Shown piece by piece: positions 13,311 to 25,088 of a stretch of DNA of 64,000 nucleotides. Location: contig CM055106.1 in NCBI GenBank assembly GCA_029204225.1, positions 43,110,368 to 43,174,367 of the forward strand, written 5' to 3'. The notes under the pieces are model-generated. The model saw only the letters and a list, made by a program, of their open reading frames with translations. It did not search any database and was not told the DNA's origin. The translations under genes were made by a program, and so were the position numbers. The stretch's first letter is position 1. Each line of letters opens with the position of its first letter. Source of the DNA: Diphasiastrum complanatum. Lineage: Eukaryota; Streptophyta; Lycopodiopsida; Lycopodiales; Lycopodiaceae.

Positions 13311-14254
13311 ACTGAATAACTAATTCTGGTAAGGAATCCAAATATCTTTCAATAAACAAATGAGTGATGATGAAAGATTTGGGGTGTGGAAATGAGATAT
13401 CAAACATATATGTCATCAAATATATTCAATTATCTTCTTTAGTTCAAAGCGTAAAGAATTTCATGAATCAATCTACTATCATGGAGAAATGTTGAGTATT
13501 CCTCACATTCAAAAAACCAAACTTCATAAATTATATACAAATCATTCACAATGAAGAATACTTTGAACTTGTGTAGAAATTCCACAGGATTTTTATATTG
13601 ATTATGATTGAGAAGTGTAAATTTAGAGAGTCTTAAAAAGAGTTGAAGGAAAATCTATTTGGACGCCTCTAGAATAAGCGACGCAAGACATCGTTTTCTA
13701 TTTAGAAAATTTCTAAAGTTTTACCTTTGGCAACTTTTTGCCTAACAAATAGTAAAATTGTTCAAGTATTGAACTTATTGATATTATCTAATGTCGTATT
13801 AAAGATAGTATGTCTCTATACGTCGTCCTCCTCAAAGTTGCAACAACCTCATAAAAATTATAGTGAGATTTGATGTCGACACTTATAGAGGTGGAAATTC
13901 ACATCCTGTTGTGACTTAAAATCAATATAAATACTTCAATAATCGGCTTCGAAATAAATATTACGAAGAATCAGTAAAATCATTGTCTCAAAATAAAATA
14001 TTCATTGAACATTATTTGCCTTGATTGGTGAATTCAATTCTTTGTCAAAACGATTTATAGATGTTGAAAATTCCTTCGTGGGTTGGGATTGTCATTGTGG
14101 CCATTACAATTCACTTGCTCTATATTAATGGATAGAAAATAAAGCTCCATTGTCATCAATTCATAGGTATAATAGGAATCAAAATAGAAAATCATTTTAC
14201 ACGTTTAAAATTGGCATTTGTAGCACTGAATGATTCAAAAGTCCACCAAAGGAT
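13311..14254. other. Spacer, possibly upstream part of the copia relic
   Basis: No readable gag, protease or integrase motif. It leads directly into the copia reverse-transcriptase relic. Confidence 0.3.
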
Positions 14255-15700
14255 GTAAAGACGACATTCTTGAATGGAAATTTCGAAGAACAAATTTATA
14301 TATTAGAACTTGAGCAAGTTGAAACTCCTAGAGCCAGAGACAAGGTTTATAAAGTGAAAAAATATCTCTATGGACTAAAGCGGTCCTCTAGAGCTTGGTA
14401 CCAACAAATAGATGGAAACCTAATAGCCCAAGGATTCCATAGGAGAGATGCAAACTCAAAACATCTACGTAAGGAGGAAAAGAGAAAGCTTTGTGCCTTA
14501 AACGTTGACAATGCAATTTTGATGAGCAACGATATTGAGTACCTTGAAAACGTAAAAACCCAATTTGTCTCAAAATTGAAATGGTGGATTATGGTGAGTC
14601 AATTACTGCCTCAGGATCGACATTGTCAAATATAGAAAGAAGAGATTGATTTATATCAATCAGGAGCGCTATGTAGAGAACATACTGAAATCATTTGGCA
14701 TGGAAGATTGCAAACCAATCTCCACTACCATTGAAGAAAATCTAAAACTTTTTATAGACAAAAGCCAATATCAAATGTTCCATACAGGTACACTATTGGA
14801 AGCTTAAAGACGTCGCAATCTACACAAGACAAGACATTGATGATGTAGTAAGCTATCTTAGCCAATTCATGACAAGCCCAAGTAAATAACATTGGACTCC
14901 AATAACAAGTTTCTTCAAGTACCTTAAGGGCACCCTAGATCACGGAATCACCTGTGGACTAGGTATTTGTGATGCGGAGGTGGGCTACCGGCTATAGCAC
15001 TCCGAGCCGCTGGAGCGGCGAGGGTGGCCACAGCCGTAGCCCACTGTTGGATCATGAATACTAGACATAGCAGTTGTGGACCAACAGTGCACATTAAGAA
15101 CATGTTAAAATCCTTGCTATGACTCAAAATGTGCCTCTAGCCAACCGGATGATGCCATGTGTCCGATATGACTCCTCACAACTGCTATGGGCTGATAGTA
15201 GACAAAACCAATGAAATTTTGCAAATGTATTGTGATTCAAACTATGCAAGAGAAATAAATTCTAGGAAATCCACTTGTGGCTACTGTTACATCCTCAATG
15301 GAGGAGCATTTTCATGGCACATCAGAAAGCAGAAGGCTATAGTCTTATCAAGTATGGAGGCAAAATATATGGCTACAATGGAAGCTGCAAAGGAGGTGGT
15401 ATGGTTGAAGAAGCTACTAAGCAACATCGGGCTAGAACAATCTAGTCCTCTCAACATGAAGCGTGATAACCAAAGTTGCAAATCACCTGCAAAGTTTCCA
15501 AAATTTCATGAGAAATCTAGACATGTTGAACTTAGTTTCACTTCGTCACAGAAAAGGTAGGTGATGGAGATATTGAGGAGGAGTATTTTCCAACAACAAA
15601 TCTTCCAACTAGTTGATATCTTCACTCCAAAGGCAAGCTTCAATTCCATAGAAAACAGATGCAACTCCTCTATCTCTTAGATCAGTTGAAGTCTGAGCAG
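14255..15700 (+). pseudogene. Ty1/copia pol relic (RT plus RNase H), interrupted
   Basis: 14262-14640 reads as the copia RT segment TFLNGNFEEQIYI, then VYKVKKYLYGLKRSSRAWYQ and LNVDNAILMSND; the YVDD box is mutated to NVDN. 14700-14960 gives the CKPISTT and GTLDHGITCGL linker with stops. The RNase H part follows at 15222-15560 (MYCDSNYAREINSRKSTCGY, SSMEAKYMA). The typical copia end motif (Q)LVDIFTPKA lies near 15609. A foreign block (about 14966-15160) interrupts the linker. Stops and frameshifts show that the element is dead. Confidence 0.75.
14966..15160 (+). mobile_element. Insertion within the copia relic, related to 9843-9960
   Basis: GC-richer than its surroundings. It separates the GTLDHGITCGL motif from the CDSNYA motif of the copia pol, where only a few residues normally lie. 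It aligns with 9845-9960. ACATAGCAGTTGTGG at about 15065 has an inverted partner, CTCACAACTGCTATG, at about 15174, so the insertion may carry short terminal inverted repeats. Confidence 0.45.
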
Positions 15701-16989
15701 AAGTGTTGGAATGAGTAGTTTTCAACTTTTCACTAGCATCATGAGCGAACATAAAAGCCTGCAAACAGCTGTAATTACGAGGTTTTACGATGGAAAGCAC
15801 TTGTTACAACCGTAAGTAGTCGTTATTAGCCATGCCTGCGGTTTCTTCAGAAACCGCCGGACACATAATTCCCCATAATCTTTCGGCCCTGCTCTTGCAC
15901 CCCACCGCTCCCCCCCCCCCCCCCCCACCTTCCGTATACTCAAAAAATACAGTACGTATAAAAATACATCAATACAAATACAATATAAAATCACAAATGC
16001 AACAGATAAAGAGACTCATTTGAAATTCAAACGCGTTGCATATCGACAGCGTTTTACATGCACTTCAAATAGACATCAAAGTTACAAGATTCTAACAACA
16101 GAGAAGCAGGACACAGCTTTTAAAGCAAGATTATGCAGAGCTACCAATGTGGAAATCGCCAAATTCTGGTACTAGGAATAGTTTTCAGAGTAAACATTAG
16201 AGCAGAAAATGCACTAATAATACCCGAACATCTTTTACGAGCTGAATTCCAGCCATCCATGAACGGTAAGAAAAGACGCCTTCTATCAGGACGCGATCAA
16301 AACTCTACTACATGTTGCACCCATTATCTCAAAACGGAGGAGACCAAATATATTTGGTGATTCTTGAGACCTCTAAAATGCACAAGAGCAACGATGAATC
16401 TCAGAGAAACGTTGAGTAATCCGCCAATGCAAATCACGAAAGAAGAGCAGAATGATGAGAGCAGGTATGAATGAACCCACAAAACATATCCAGATCAACC
16501 GAGAAAATTGCAGCTCAAACTGCAGGCAACAACATGAAGCCGACCTCTCCTCCATCACTGTCAAAACCTAGATCCATTGTTGCTTGTGACCTCCAAACCT
16601 CATATCACGAGAGCAGCAGCACCAAATGCGACTACTAAACAACATCATCAGAACTACTAAAACCTTATCAAAACTACTAAAACAACTACAACGAGTACTA
16701 AACAAGAACACATTACCAAAAATTCCATAATGAACACTCCTCATTCTAAAAACGAAGATGAAACGCCACTAACAGATCACCATCAACGCTAATAGATCGC
16801 CATCACAGTGCGCGCAAAGCTGAAGAAACTGAGCAGAGAAGGCCAAGCAAAATTCAAACTGACAGAGCAGAGAAAGCCAAGCAAAATTCAAACTGAGTAG
16901 AGAAGCCCACACGTACAAAAGTTGAACCGTTGAAAAGCCTCATTACAAACCATGATCGTAAAACAGTCGGGGGGTCACGAAGTGGCAAA
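15701..16989. other. Repeat-like spacer with C-run and recurring CGTAA motifs
   Basis: Contains a poly-C run of about 17 at 15910-15926 and a perfect 8-bp stem hairpin, GCGGTTTC/GAAACCGC, at 15838-15857. Tandem-like CAAACTGA, AGAGAAG and CCAAGCAAAATTC words occur near 16830-16900. Open frames at 15832-16023 and 16373-16564 lack family features. It may be part of a non-autonomous DNA transposon (see findings). Confidence 0.35.
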
Positions 16990-17165
16990 CTATGTAATAG
17001 ATAACGGTTTAGATAACTATGATATAGTTATCTAAATAGATAACTATGATATACTCGTTATCTATTATATAGATAACTATATCATAGTTATCTATTTAGA
17101 TAACTATGTAATAGATAACGAGTATATCTATTACATAGATATCTATGTAATAGATAATGAGTATA
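16990..17165. repeat. AT-rich palindromic array (GATAACTAT / ATAGTTATC words)
   Basis: Built from GATAACTATGATATAGTTATC-like words in both orientations. A 30-base arm near 17013-17042 has its exact inverted copy near 17065-17100, so the whole can fold into a long hairpin. Non-coding; it resembles a foldback or MITE-type element. Confidence 0.8.
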
Positions 17166-17931
17166 TTCTAAAAGCCGTATACATACATAAATACCGTATA
17201 ATGTATGGTCCCCAACGAAACACAGACGACGTTTAATTTGCTTGTTTGTGCTTCATTTAGAACTTAAAGTGCTAATAACGTATTGATGAACTGCAAACAT
17301 TTGTAGAAGCCCATAATGGCATAAAACAGTCACGATTGCAAGACGTCGTTTTTGCTCTTAAATAGTCGTACGGTCATTGGGCTTTACATTGAGTCAACGG
17401 TAATCAGTACAAGTGTTACGACCGTAAGATGTCAGTAACGTCGATTGATCATAAAGTTGTGTGGATGAAAGTACGAAGTGACTCTTGTATTTAACAAGAC
17501 GGAAGATATTCTCTAGGACAATAGCCATCATTAGAGTAGTGGCTCATTTGATAATAAACCAAGGAAGAAACTAGCGTATAGTCAATATATATTATAAACT
17601 TTTATGGTTACATTACGAAGTGGGAATCTTCCCACTTGTGCTCATATGAATGTTGTGTTTATTCTCTTCCTGTTGTGTAACATGTCGATGGTTAAAAAGC
17701 TCTAAATATATGGTTGTGCTTGGTATTGTTGGTAATATCTGCCCACGCAGAAAGGCAAAACCCTGCCTATCTCCCTGTTTTTCAACACTGACACCACTTG
17801 TGAGGCATCTATTTATGCTTTTCTTGATTAACCTGTGTAATACTAAAGTTTTCTGCACTGAATAGGAATTATCCATATTCAATGTTCCATTCATATAGCA
17901 TGCAGGCTTTCAAATTCTTTACTGAGCTACC
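17166..17931. other. Spacer
   Basis: No supportable gene. Short overlapping frames on both strands (17613-17894) have no family features. Confidence 0.4.
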
Positions 17932-18005
17932 TGGGGCTATGCTCCAGCTTTAGTCATTGTGGATATCATTACCACAATGACTAAAGCTGGAGCACACTTA
18001 TCCCC
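17932..18005. other. Perfect 23-bp inverted repeat hairpin
   Basis: Arms 17940-17962 and 17972-17994 are exact reverse complements (TGCTCCAGCTTTAGTCATTG and so on), separated by a 9-base loop. After a bulge the outer sequences TGGGG and CCCCA can pair too. It could be a miRNA-type precursor, a foldback element remnant or chance-preserved MITE termini. No terminator run follows. Confidence 0.7.
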
Positions 18006-19187
18006 AATTTTTGCTCGTGTCATGACAAAGTTTGATCAATTTTGTCGCGCTTATATTGTGCTGCAAATTGCTTGAAATTGAAAAATGTTATTTCAGTTAA
18101 ATTGCAACACTCACGGCTATGGCTTTTGTTTGAACCCGAGTCAAATTCACTGTAGGACTATATACTGCATTGTGGTGTCTCGCAAAATTACATATAGCCT
18201 GGTGCCTATCCAAATCCATGATATCATTGCATAAAGCACCGAAGCTCGGGTATAAATGAAGCAACCATGTGCTGTCAAATATATTATCATACCATCATGT
18301 AGCATGTGAAGGATATCTACATGTTTTATATGATCACCTTAGGACATTACTAAAAAAATTTGTTTGGAAACCTTTCAACTTTTGGAATAATTAAATACAG
18401 CACAACTTCAGGCTTCTGAAAAATATTCATACTCTACAAACTTGAATCAAGATATGGCAAGAAGTTCCCCAAAAGCATTTGAAGTAGGAACACAGCAAGC
18501 AACAGATTTGTTAGCATATATCGAATGAACCCTAAGGCGTTTACTGTTGCTTCAAAATGTGCATAGCGTGAACAACATTTCAGTATCAGTTTTTTCCATG
18601 CTTCAAACCTGGAACATTCAGAATTAACTCTAAAATAAGCTGGTTTTATTTCTTGTACATGGAATTTGGTTAGATTACAAAGTTCTAACAAAATCTTATT
18701 GCTCTATATTTGAAGTGAGATATAGCCAATATTGCTAGATATTGTGTCAAAATAATAACTTACTTTCAGATTTGCAAAACTAGCAGAGGTAGCGATAAAT
18801 ATATGCCATATGGCCATTATAACTTGAAATCTCTTCATAGCATTTTGTCTGAATACACCAACACGGCTAGTATGTTTCATGGTTTTTAGAGCATTTTGTG
18901 TCTAGATACACCAACATTTGCTACAAATATGTACAACATACAACTTCAGACTAATTAGAGATTATATGCCTCACAGGTGATTTTACCAACCAGGTTCTTC
19001 TCACCATAAGTCCGTAAGCAACATACACAGCTTTCATCTACAATACTTTCTGGATTTCAGGTCAGAACGACCCGACAAGAGAGGTATATGAAAGCAAATC
19101 CCAATAAGAAAGCTATTGAGTCCAATCTTTTTGCCTTTCCTTTAATGCTTCAAAGCAAAGCATTGCAGGAAAGAAGTGAGGTTAGTG
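18006..19187. other. Spacer
   Basis: An 85-codon minus frame (18434-18691) contains a hydrophobic stretch but no recognisable domain or conserved splice context. Near 18840-18910 the motif CATTTTGTCT-A-ATACACCAACA is repeated, a local duplication of about 65 bp. Confidence 0.35.
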
Positions 19188-19385
19188 CATCAGCTTAAAT
19201 AAGTTTGGTGCATGGACTTAGACACAGCATGAAGCTACCTCCGATGGTGCTTCCATGTACCTGCTACATGTACGGGAACAGTCCCCTTGCCTGCACATAA
19301 CAAACATAAATAGCCACTATAATAAGCATTGCACATTGTTGCCATACATTGCCATCCCCAAAACTTTCAGTATCTTGAGAGAATA
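19188..19385 (-). other. Conserved noncoding block downstream of DOG1-like copy 2
   Basis: Partner of 6059-6250. It lies about 900 bases beyond the stop codon of copy 2, as the first block does for copy 1. Protein frames are not conserved between them, so the similarity is likely regulatory, 3'-UTR exon, or simply the edge of the duplicated segment. Confidence 0.6.
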
Positions 19386-20275
19386 CGATTGGCATGAATA
19401 GCATTTATCATTCAGCAACTAGCTGATCTGGTTGTTTCAAAATACAGTATTGTACTATCATCTACAATGTCAGAATACTTTTGATAGCCAGCAACGTGTG
19501 CTACTGAATTAACCAGTGTGGCAAACTCCCAAGCCTCTAAAACACAAAACATGTTCCAGTTTAGGAGAAGGCATAGGCAACTTAATCTCATGCTGATATG
19601 GACGAAATCATGATAAGTTCTAATCAGAAACTGATGGGCTTGTTCTACCCATACCTAATGTACAGATTAGTGCATATTTAAGTAGGACAGCTTGTTGATT
19701 ATGACAACCTTTAGGAAAGATTGTTGATTATGACCACCTTCCACAGGTTGTTTTGGTTCCAATCACGATCACACATTTCATTACGGAAAAAGCAAGAATT
19801 TAGCACCAACAAATTCAACATAGTAAGGATGAGACTGGGGTTGTACATCAGCTCTGGTCGTCAGATCAAATTTCATACTCGGACACAAATGATCTTACTT
19901 AATCAGCCTCGATTCCAAGTGCAAAATAAATCTATGAAAACTGGGGCAAATGCTAAAAAGGGCCACTAATTAAAACGATACGATAGACAGAATATTTGCT
20001 CATTTTTCCTGATAAAAACACGACAAATATTGAAGCAACAAAAGAAGAGCAATGCCAGTTGCAAACCTGGAAGAGCAAGAACTCCTAACACTCAATTACT
20101 CCTCCAATTCGGAAGTCACCTACTCTTAAAACTAATACATTCAGAGATGTTCAGATTTACAATCTTGCACTCCTGGCGCATTTTGCGACAGTATATTAGT
20201 ATATCCAAAAAGCTACATCCTCTGTTCAGTTGTGCACTAATTAGTATCTCTGACTATCTAACTCATTTACATTGA
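19386..20275 (-). other. Downstream region of DOG1-like copy 2
   Basis: No supportable separate gene. Short plus-strand frames at 19721-19969 and 20030-20275 have no family features. It probably contains the 3' UTR of copy 2. Confidence 0.4.
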
Positions 20276-21687
20276 CTAACAATTGGTTCTCAGATCAAAG
20301 ACGCACCTCTTCTCTGCTGCATCTTGGGAATGTGGCTCCATAGACGTATTGACGGCGCTGAACGCCGAAGGCTTGTTGGCCACAGATTCAGAAGGACGCT
20401 GTACATCATACGAATCTGAGAGACTGAATGCTGTTTTTGTAGATTGAAATTTCTTATGCACAGAGAAGGAGGCTCCAAACCGAGTGGTACTCAAAGCTTT
20501 TAATGAAAAGACCAACTCAAAAGCGGTAGTGCTGCATCTTGCTGCTTGCACGGGAGTGAGCAGATTAAATAACTCTTTAAGAGTTTGGAGTCTCAATTTT
20601 TCAGCTTGCCTCAATAGCTCTCCAAGATTCTCAATTTTTGACTCAACGGCCTTGTATGCTTCGGAGTAATCATTTTTACTTGCTCCGGCCTCTGAAACGA
20701 AGGCTTTCACCATAGTTTGATCAGCCACGAGCATCTGCTATGCACTTCAAGTCTGTTAAAATCTTTTACTTCAAATTAAGAATGTATGAACCAAGTCTGC
20801 ACAAAATCCGCCTTAAAAACCATGGAACAGAACTTGATGCGGTTCAGCCCAAGATTTGCTAGGCACGCGCTGCCACTTAAACCATTATCTCAACTGTTAA
20901 AAAAGCCTTTTGGTTTTTGTTTTTGCAAACAATTGGCGAATTCCAAAACACAATAAACATTTTCTCATCTAGCTTCGTTGCAAGTCGCTGCAATAAGCTA
21001 GAAACGGTTACATTTACACCAAACACGAAGTTATAGTACGGAAACAGACCTGGAATATTGCGAACTGATAGGAAAGTTCATTCTCAGCCTGTTGGGTGTG
21101 TTTCTGAAGGTTGTTAATGTTAGATAACTGCTTATCCGAAAGCGCTGACGTCCGTATTTCCGGTGCTGGAGTGCTTGCTTGCTCCCCCTGGCTATGGCCG
21201 CTCAAAACAAAGTGAACAAGCATCAAAGCCGATGTTGGCCTCCATCCGCCGAGCCACATGAAAGCAGCCTCCAGTGAGGCAGAGTGTTGACCTGCAATTG
21301 CTCTTTTGAGTAAACGATGCTAGCCCATCTCGTACCTTTAATCAATTATGGTGTTTGAAAGCTACATAAGGCAGGGTGTAACATAATTGTGCTATTTGGA
21401 AGCGGTAGAGGAAGCCTTAAGGTACAATACATACCTGAAATAAAGTCACAGATAACCTTATCAAAACAGATTTCCGATGAGGCAATGTAAAAATTGAGGC
21501 AATCAGACAGCAACTTCTTGAGCTCTAAATCAAGCTGTGATCCAGATGATGTCCCATTCAATGCTGATCGCAGTAACCTCATTTGCATTCTTAAACTTTC
21601 CCACCAGCTTGCTAACCGAGTGTTGCCATCACTGCCAGGCAGTATGTCTGTTTCTGGACCTGGCCATTCAGAATCCAGACTTCCCAT
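20276..21687 (-). CDS. DOG1-domain protein, copy 2 (DELAY OF GERMINATION1-like), three exons
   Basis: Coding exons on the minus strand are 21687-21435, 21291-21050 and 20734-20276, giving 317 residues. Donors are CAG|GTATGT and CCAG|GTCTG, acceptors are GCAG|, and intron phases are 1 and 0, identical to copy 1. The N-terminal helix region (SWWESLRMQMRLLRSAL) is followed by FMWLGGWRP at about residues 95-103, LSDKQLSNINNLQKHTQQAE, and LR.QTLKELFNLLTPVQAARC in exon 3. It is a stand-alone DOG1 domain without bZIP. The family acts in ABA-related dormancy control in Arabidopsis; function here is inferred only. ATG 21687 is the first in the frame; the upstream in-frame sequence has no ATG. Unlike copy 1, it keeps a Ser-rich C-terminal tail ending FDLRTNC. 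No G-box was seen upstream. Confidence 0.87.
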
Positions 21688-22319
21688 CTCTTCCCGTCCT
21701 TTATGTCTTGTACCTGTTTCAATTTTCACTTGTCTATTGAGGTTGATTTGTGAGCTTGATTTCCTTCTTTATCAGAAGCATCAGTTGACAAATCTGAAGG
21801 AAAAAGGGAAATCTTCTTCCCTTCCTGGTATGGTTCTGAACTTCTCAGCAATCTATAAGATTCTTTAGCGAAGTGTCTGGGTCTGTGTCTCTCTATCAAA
21901 TTTTGCCCTCTTTCAGGCTTGCCTTTTAAGACAAAGATCTTAACAAAGACTTCGCCTTTTCTTCGGTTCTTCATCATAGAATCTGACCTTTGACATGGAC
22001 AGTCAAGAGGAGAAAAAAAATGCCCTTTTTTTTGGGGGGGGGGGGCTATTATCATCCTTCCAACCTCAATGAATCTAACTTGGTCGGGGGAGCCCAGGTT
22101 GATATACAAACTCACTACCCAAATTGGGTGGCCTAGCCCAGCTCAAGCAAACTCAAGACCCAGACTGGGTGGTCGAGCCCAGCTCAAGCACTATATGCCA
22201 ATTTTACCGCGCGTGATAAAATACAAGAAAAATAAACAAAAATGCTCAGATCTTAATATCAATGTAATTTTTTATTTTAAGTTCCAACATAAAACAAAAT
22301 GAAATTGCTCTCCATTGCA
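21688..22319. other. Upstream region of DOG1-like copy 2
   Basis: Probably contains the leader and promoter. A 129-codon minus frame (21726-22115) lies in a different frame from the gene, spans a poly-G/poly-T run, and is not supported. The sequences TTTGACATGGAC and AGTCAA near 21988-22003 include W-box-like TTGAC cores. CCCA--TGGGTGG- and GCCCAGCTCAAGCA are repeated near 22110-22195. Confidence 0.4.
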
Positions 22320-22422
22320 AGTGGGGTGTATGGGTAAAGTGGTTGACTGTAGTAAAAAATGTGCCAGCTCAAATTTAGACCACTGTGTAGTGGCATCTAA
22401 GGAGCTTACCTTCGTAAATGGC
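22320..22422 (+). mobile_element. tRNA-derived SINE, family 1, copy B
   Basis: Aligns along its length with 1849-1951: GTGGGGTG, TGGGTA-AGT-GTTGACTG, a mutated B box (AGCTCAAATTT), GACCACT-TGTAGTG-CATCTAAGGAG and TTCGTAAATGG. Differences are spread evenly, as in old copies. The B box is more decayed than in copy A. Confidence 0.7.
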
Positions 22423-22680
22423 TGAAGATGCAAAAAATGCGACGCTCTGACAAATGCCTTAAAATTTGATTTACAAGGTACCTTTGCTTTTCCATTAGGG
22501 CACCTTCGGCATTTGTAGGGCAGTGTCGTCTTTTTCGCCTATCACAAATCACGTGTAAAAACACAATGTCACCTTTTTCACCTGTGGAAATTTACTTGTA
22601 TTTATGCAGACAGTAGCGTTTTTCGCCTGTCTTATTTTACATATAAATATGCAGACTATTGTGCGACAACATGAGTAAAA

Positions 22681-23078
22681 ATGCAGCATGAATGGAGGCA
22701 GATTATAATAAGATTAAGGAGAATAGAGGAGATAAATCCAACAAACAAGACAATCATATGCCTTAAGGAAGAATTTGTTGTGATCCATCAATTTACTACA
22801 TCATACTGTTCGAGGAGGGGTAACGGACAAGCCGAATCTTCTAACAAGATTATGTTGAGGCAAGATGATCGGATTGAAAACATAAGTTGCATGCTGCGTT
22901 ATGGGCATTCCGAATAGCTTATAAGGTTAGCACAAATCAAACGCCTTTTCACTTGGTTTACGGTCAAGATGTTGTCATGCTGATTGAATTTTTGGTACTA
23001 TCATTTGGTGATGAAATGGCTTCAAATTGCCTAGCCTTTGCTCAAGGCAATGCGCATTTATGCTATCTTATTCAGTAA
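22681..23078 (+). pseudogene. Ty3/gypsy integrase relic
   Basis: 22770-22870 reads HQFTTSYCSRRGNGQAESSNK, matching the integrase core motif HQ-S-PY-PQ-NGQAE-TNK that holds the catalytic glutamate. After a frame change it continues with ALWAFRIAYKVSTNQTPF and LVYGQDVVMLIEFLV, the usual gypsy LVYG-EAVLPIE block. No RT or LTR was found attached. Confidence 0.75.
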
Positions 23079-23199
23079 TAAAATCAACTTGAATTTCATC
23101 GTTGATGCCTTGGCTACTTGGAACGGCCCAAAAGCAACATTTTATGTCAAGTAGCAAGGTGTAGCCCACAAGATGCGGATTTCAGAAGTTAGTCAACAG

Positions 23200-23720
23200 A
23201 TAGCTAGTGTCAAAGCAGCACGAGAAAAAATCTACAGCAGAGCTTCAAGCCACACAAAAGAATGAAAATGCCTTGTAGGAGTACATGGGCAAGCTACAAG
23301 AGGCTTTACGCAAAGCCAAAAATCAAGTGGATAAAGTTGCGGTCGAGGCAAAACAACAAGTGCCAATTTTGCAAGGCCAGCTTGAAATGGCACAGCTTAA
23401 AAAATAATGGATCCTCAAAGAGTTGAATATTGTAGCCAACAAGAGGGACAACCTCCTGCATACGCATGTTGTAGCTCGGCCTACATCTCTCGACATGAAA
23501 TCGGCTATTTGCTACACAAAGTTGATACATTCAAGGCAAATTTAGCTGGATTTCAAAGCAAGTTCGACACCTACAAGCTGATTTCTACTCAAGAGCTGGC
23601 AAAGGCAAAAGAGATATTGAAAAAGTATGAGCTAGAAGCTATTGCCACTATTGAAGCCACACCACATATTCACATTCTTGTCATGCCAACCTTTTTATCG
23701 TAGCAATTGGATCAAGATCA
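23200..23720 (+). pseudogene. Coiled-coil-like retroelement ORF remnant
   Basis: With frame changes, 23200-23400 reads as a charged heptad-like segment (YMGKLQEALRKAKNQVDKVA). A 98-codon frame follows at 23407-23703. It sits directly after the gypsy integrase relic and before a probable LTR, so it is likely a retroelement gag or extra ORF. No named family was recognised. Confidence 0.35.
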
Positions 23721-23814
23721 AGGGCAAGAGAATATGGGATAGAATCTAGAGGAGGTACAAGCCACCTCACTAGTTATTGGTGGTTGGAGGTTGAGTGTTG
23801 CTAGAGGGGGAATT

Positions 23815-24458
23815 TGTGAAAAATTGCCAACATTGGCAAATCTAGCCATGTAGCATATTGTACATTTTTGTGAATATTTGTTTTCACACATGTATGGCCA
23901 AAGTGCATGGTAATCCACTCCTAAAGTGGGCTAGCTTGAGTCAAGAGAGGTGGTTGTGTCTATTTGGTAGAGGTCCCTACTTTATAGGATCTAGACCTTG
24001 ATTTGATATGAGATTTTGACCAACCATGCACATACCAAGCATGACTCTAGGAAATAGACTAGGGTTTCATTTTAGGACAAAAAGAATGAGTTAACTTCCA
24101 TATTACATGCTAAAATTCAACTAACTTTACAAAGGAAGTGTGTTTTGCTATGTATTCCATCTCTCCGTTGGCAATCTCGAGTTTGTCCTCTCCATGTACA
24201 TTGATTTTGTGATCCAAATGAAACCATCACTTTGAGTACTTCAAACATTGTTCAAAATCTACATAGCAGGCTGCTCTTCACACGTGTGGGCTCGGCTTTG
24301 TGTCTATGTTCTTTATTTTTGATAATCAATGTCTATTGTGTGTCAAATTGCCAATCTAGATCAAGATTTGATGACTAGTTTTTTGATGCATTGTTAAGAA
24401 TCACTCTTGTGGATCTTATAAGATCCATCTATGGTCTAAAAAGTATTGTACTTTCACA
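23815..24458 (+). mobile_element. Probable 5' LTR of the third copia element
   Basis: Begins TGTGAAAAATTGCC and ends TTTCACA, directly before a decayed primer-binding site. The boundary assignment rests on TG..CA ends and position only. No 3' partner LTR was found downstream. Confidence 0.45.
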
Positions 24459-24474
24459 TAGTATCATATCCAAG
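24459..24474 (+). other. Decayed primer-binding site (initiator tRNA-Met type)
   Basis: TAGTATCATATCCAAG closely resembles the plant copia PBS TGGTATCAGAGCCAAG. It is followed by TACAAGAGCTTTGATC, a typical copia leader. Confidence 0.5.
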
Positions 24475-25088
24475 TACAAGAGCTTTGATCATTGATATAA
24501 TCAAATCCATTTTTAGCAGTTTTTGGTGCTAAAAACTAGTCTTGTGAGGGCAAGCTAGAAGCTAAGTTTTGGTGAGGGGATTTGATTTCAAACTTGGAAG
24601 GGATCAAAATCCATATTGTTCACACGTATGGGCACTTATGAAATAGCATTTAATGCACTACACTTATTTGATCACTGTAAATTTAATTTGAGAGCTTCTG
24701 ATCTAATTTTTGGTGGAAATCCTAGGATAAGCTCCAAGATCAAGTGCCATTGATTAGATTTGATTTTGATTCATGAGATCTAATTAATCTAGGCTGAAAT
24801 CAGGTCCTCTAAACTTGTTTTACAGGTCTTGAAAGTACATCAAAAAGTGTGAGGGAGATTAAGTCATTCTTTTGTACAAAAATAGCCAAGATTGGCAAGA
24901 TTTGTTTGAAGGTAGATTTCACATCGTCTTATCTTCATTCCAACTTTGTGAGGGAGTGATAGAACTGAAATTATAAGTCCATTTGTTTGATTAGAAATCA
25001 AATTTTAGTGAAACATTACAAGTGTGGAACCTTTGTGAATTTCAAAGTCAATCATATCCATTTCTTGTGTGTAGAATTCACTAGTAAG
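24475..25088 (+). other. Untranslated leader of the third copia element
   Basis: AT-rich leader between the primer-binding site and gag, with no open frame of note. Confidence 0.4.

Noticed and set aside
16373-16564. 63-codon minus frame with a hydrophobic stretch
   Set aside because: No family features, and it lies in a repeat-like interval.
18434-18691. 85-codon minus frame with a hydrophobic segment, considered as a membrane-protein exon
   Set aside because: No recognisable family, no matching neighbouring exons, and composition like spacer.
21726-22115. 129-codon minus frame just upstream of DOG1-like copy 2, considered as an N-terminal extension
   Set aside because: Different frame from exon 1, it ends before it, and it crosses homopolymer runs. 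Copy 1 has no counterpart.
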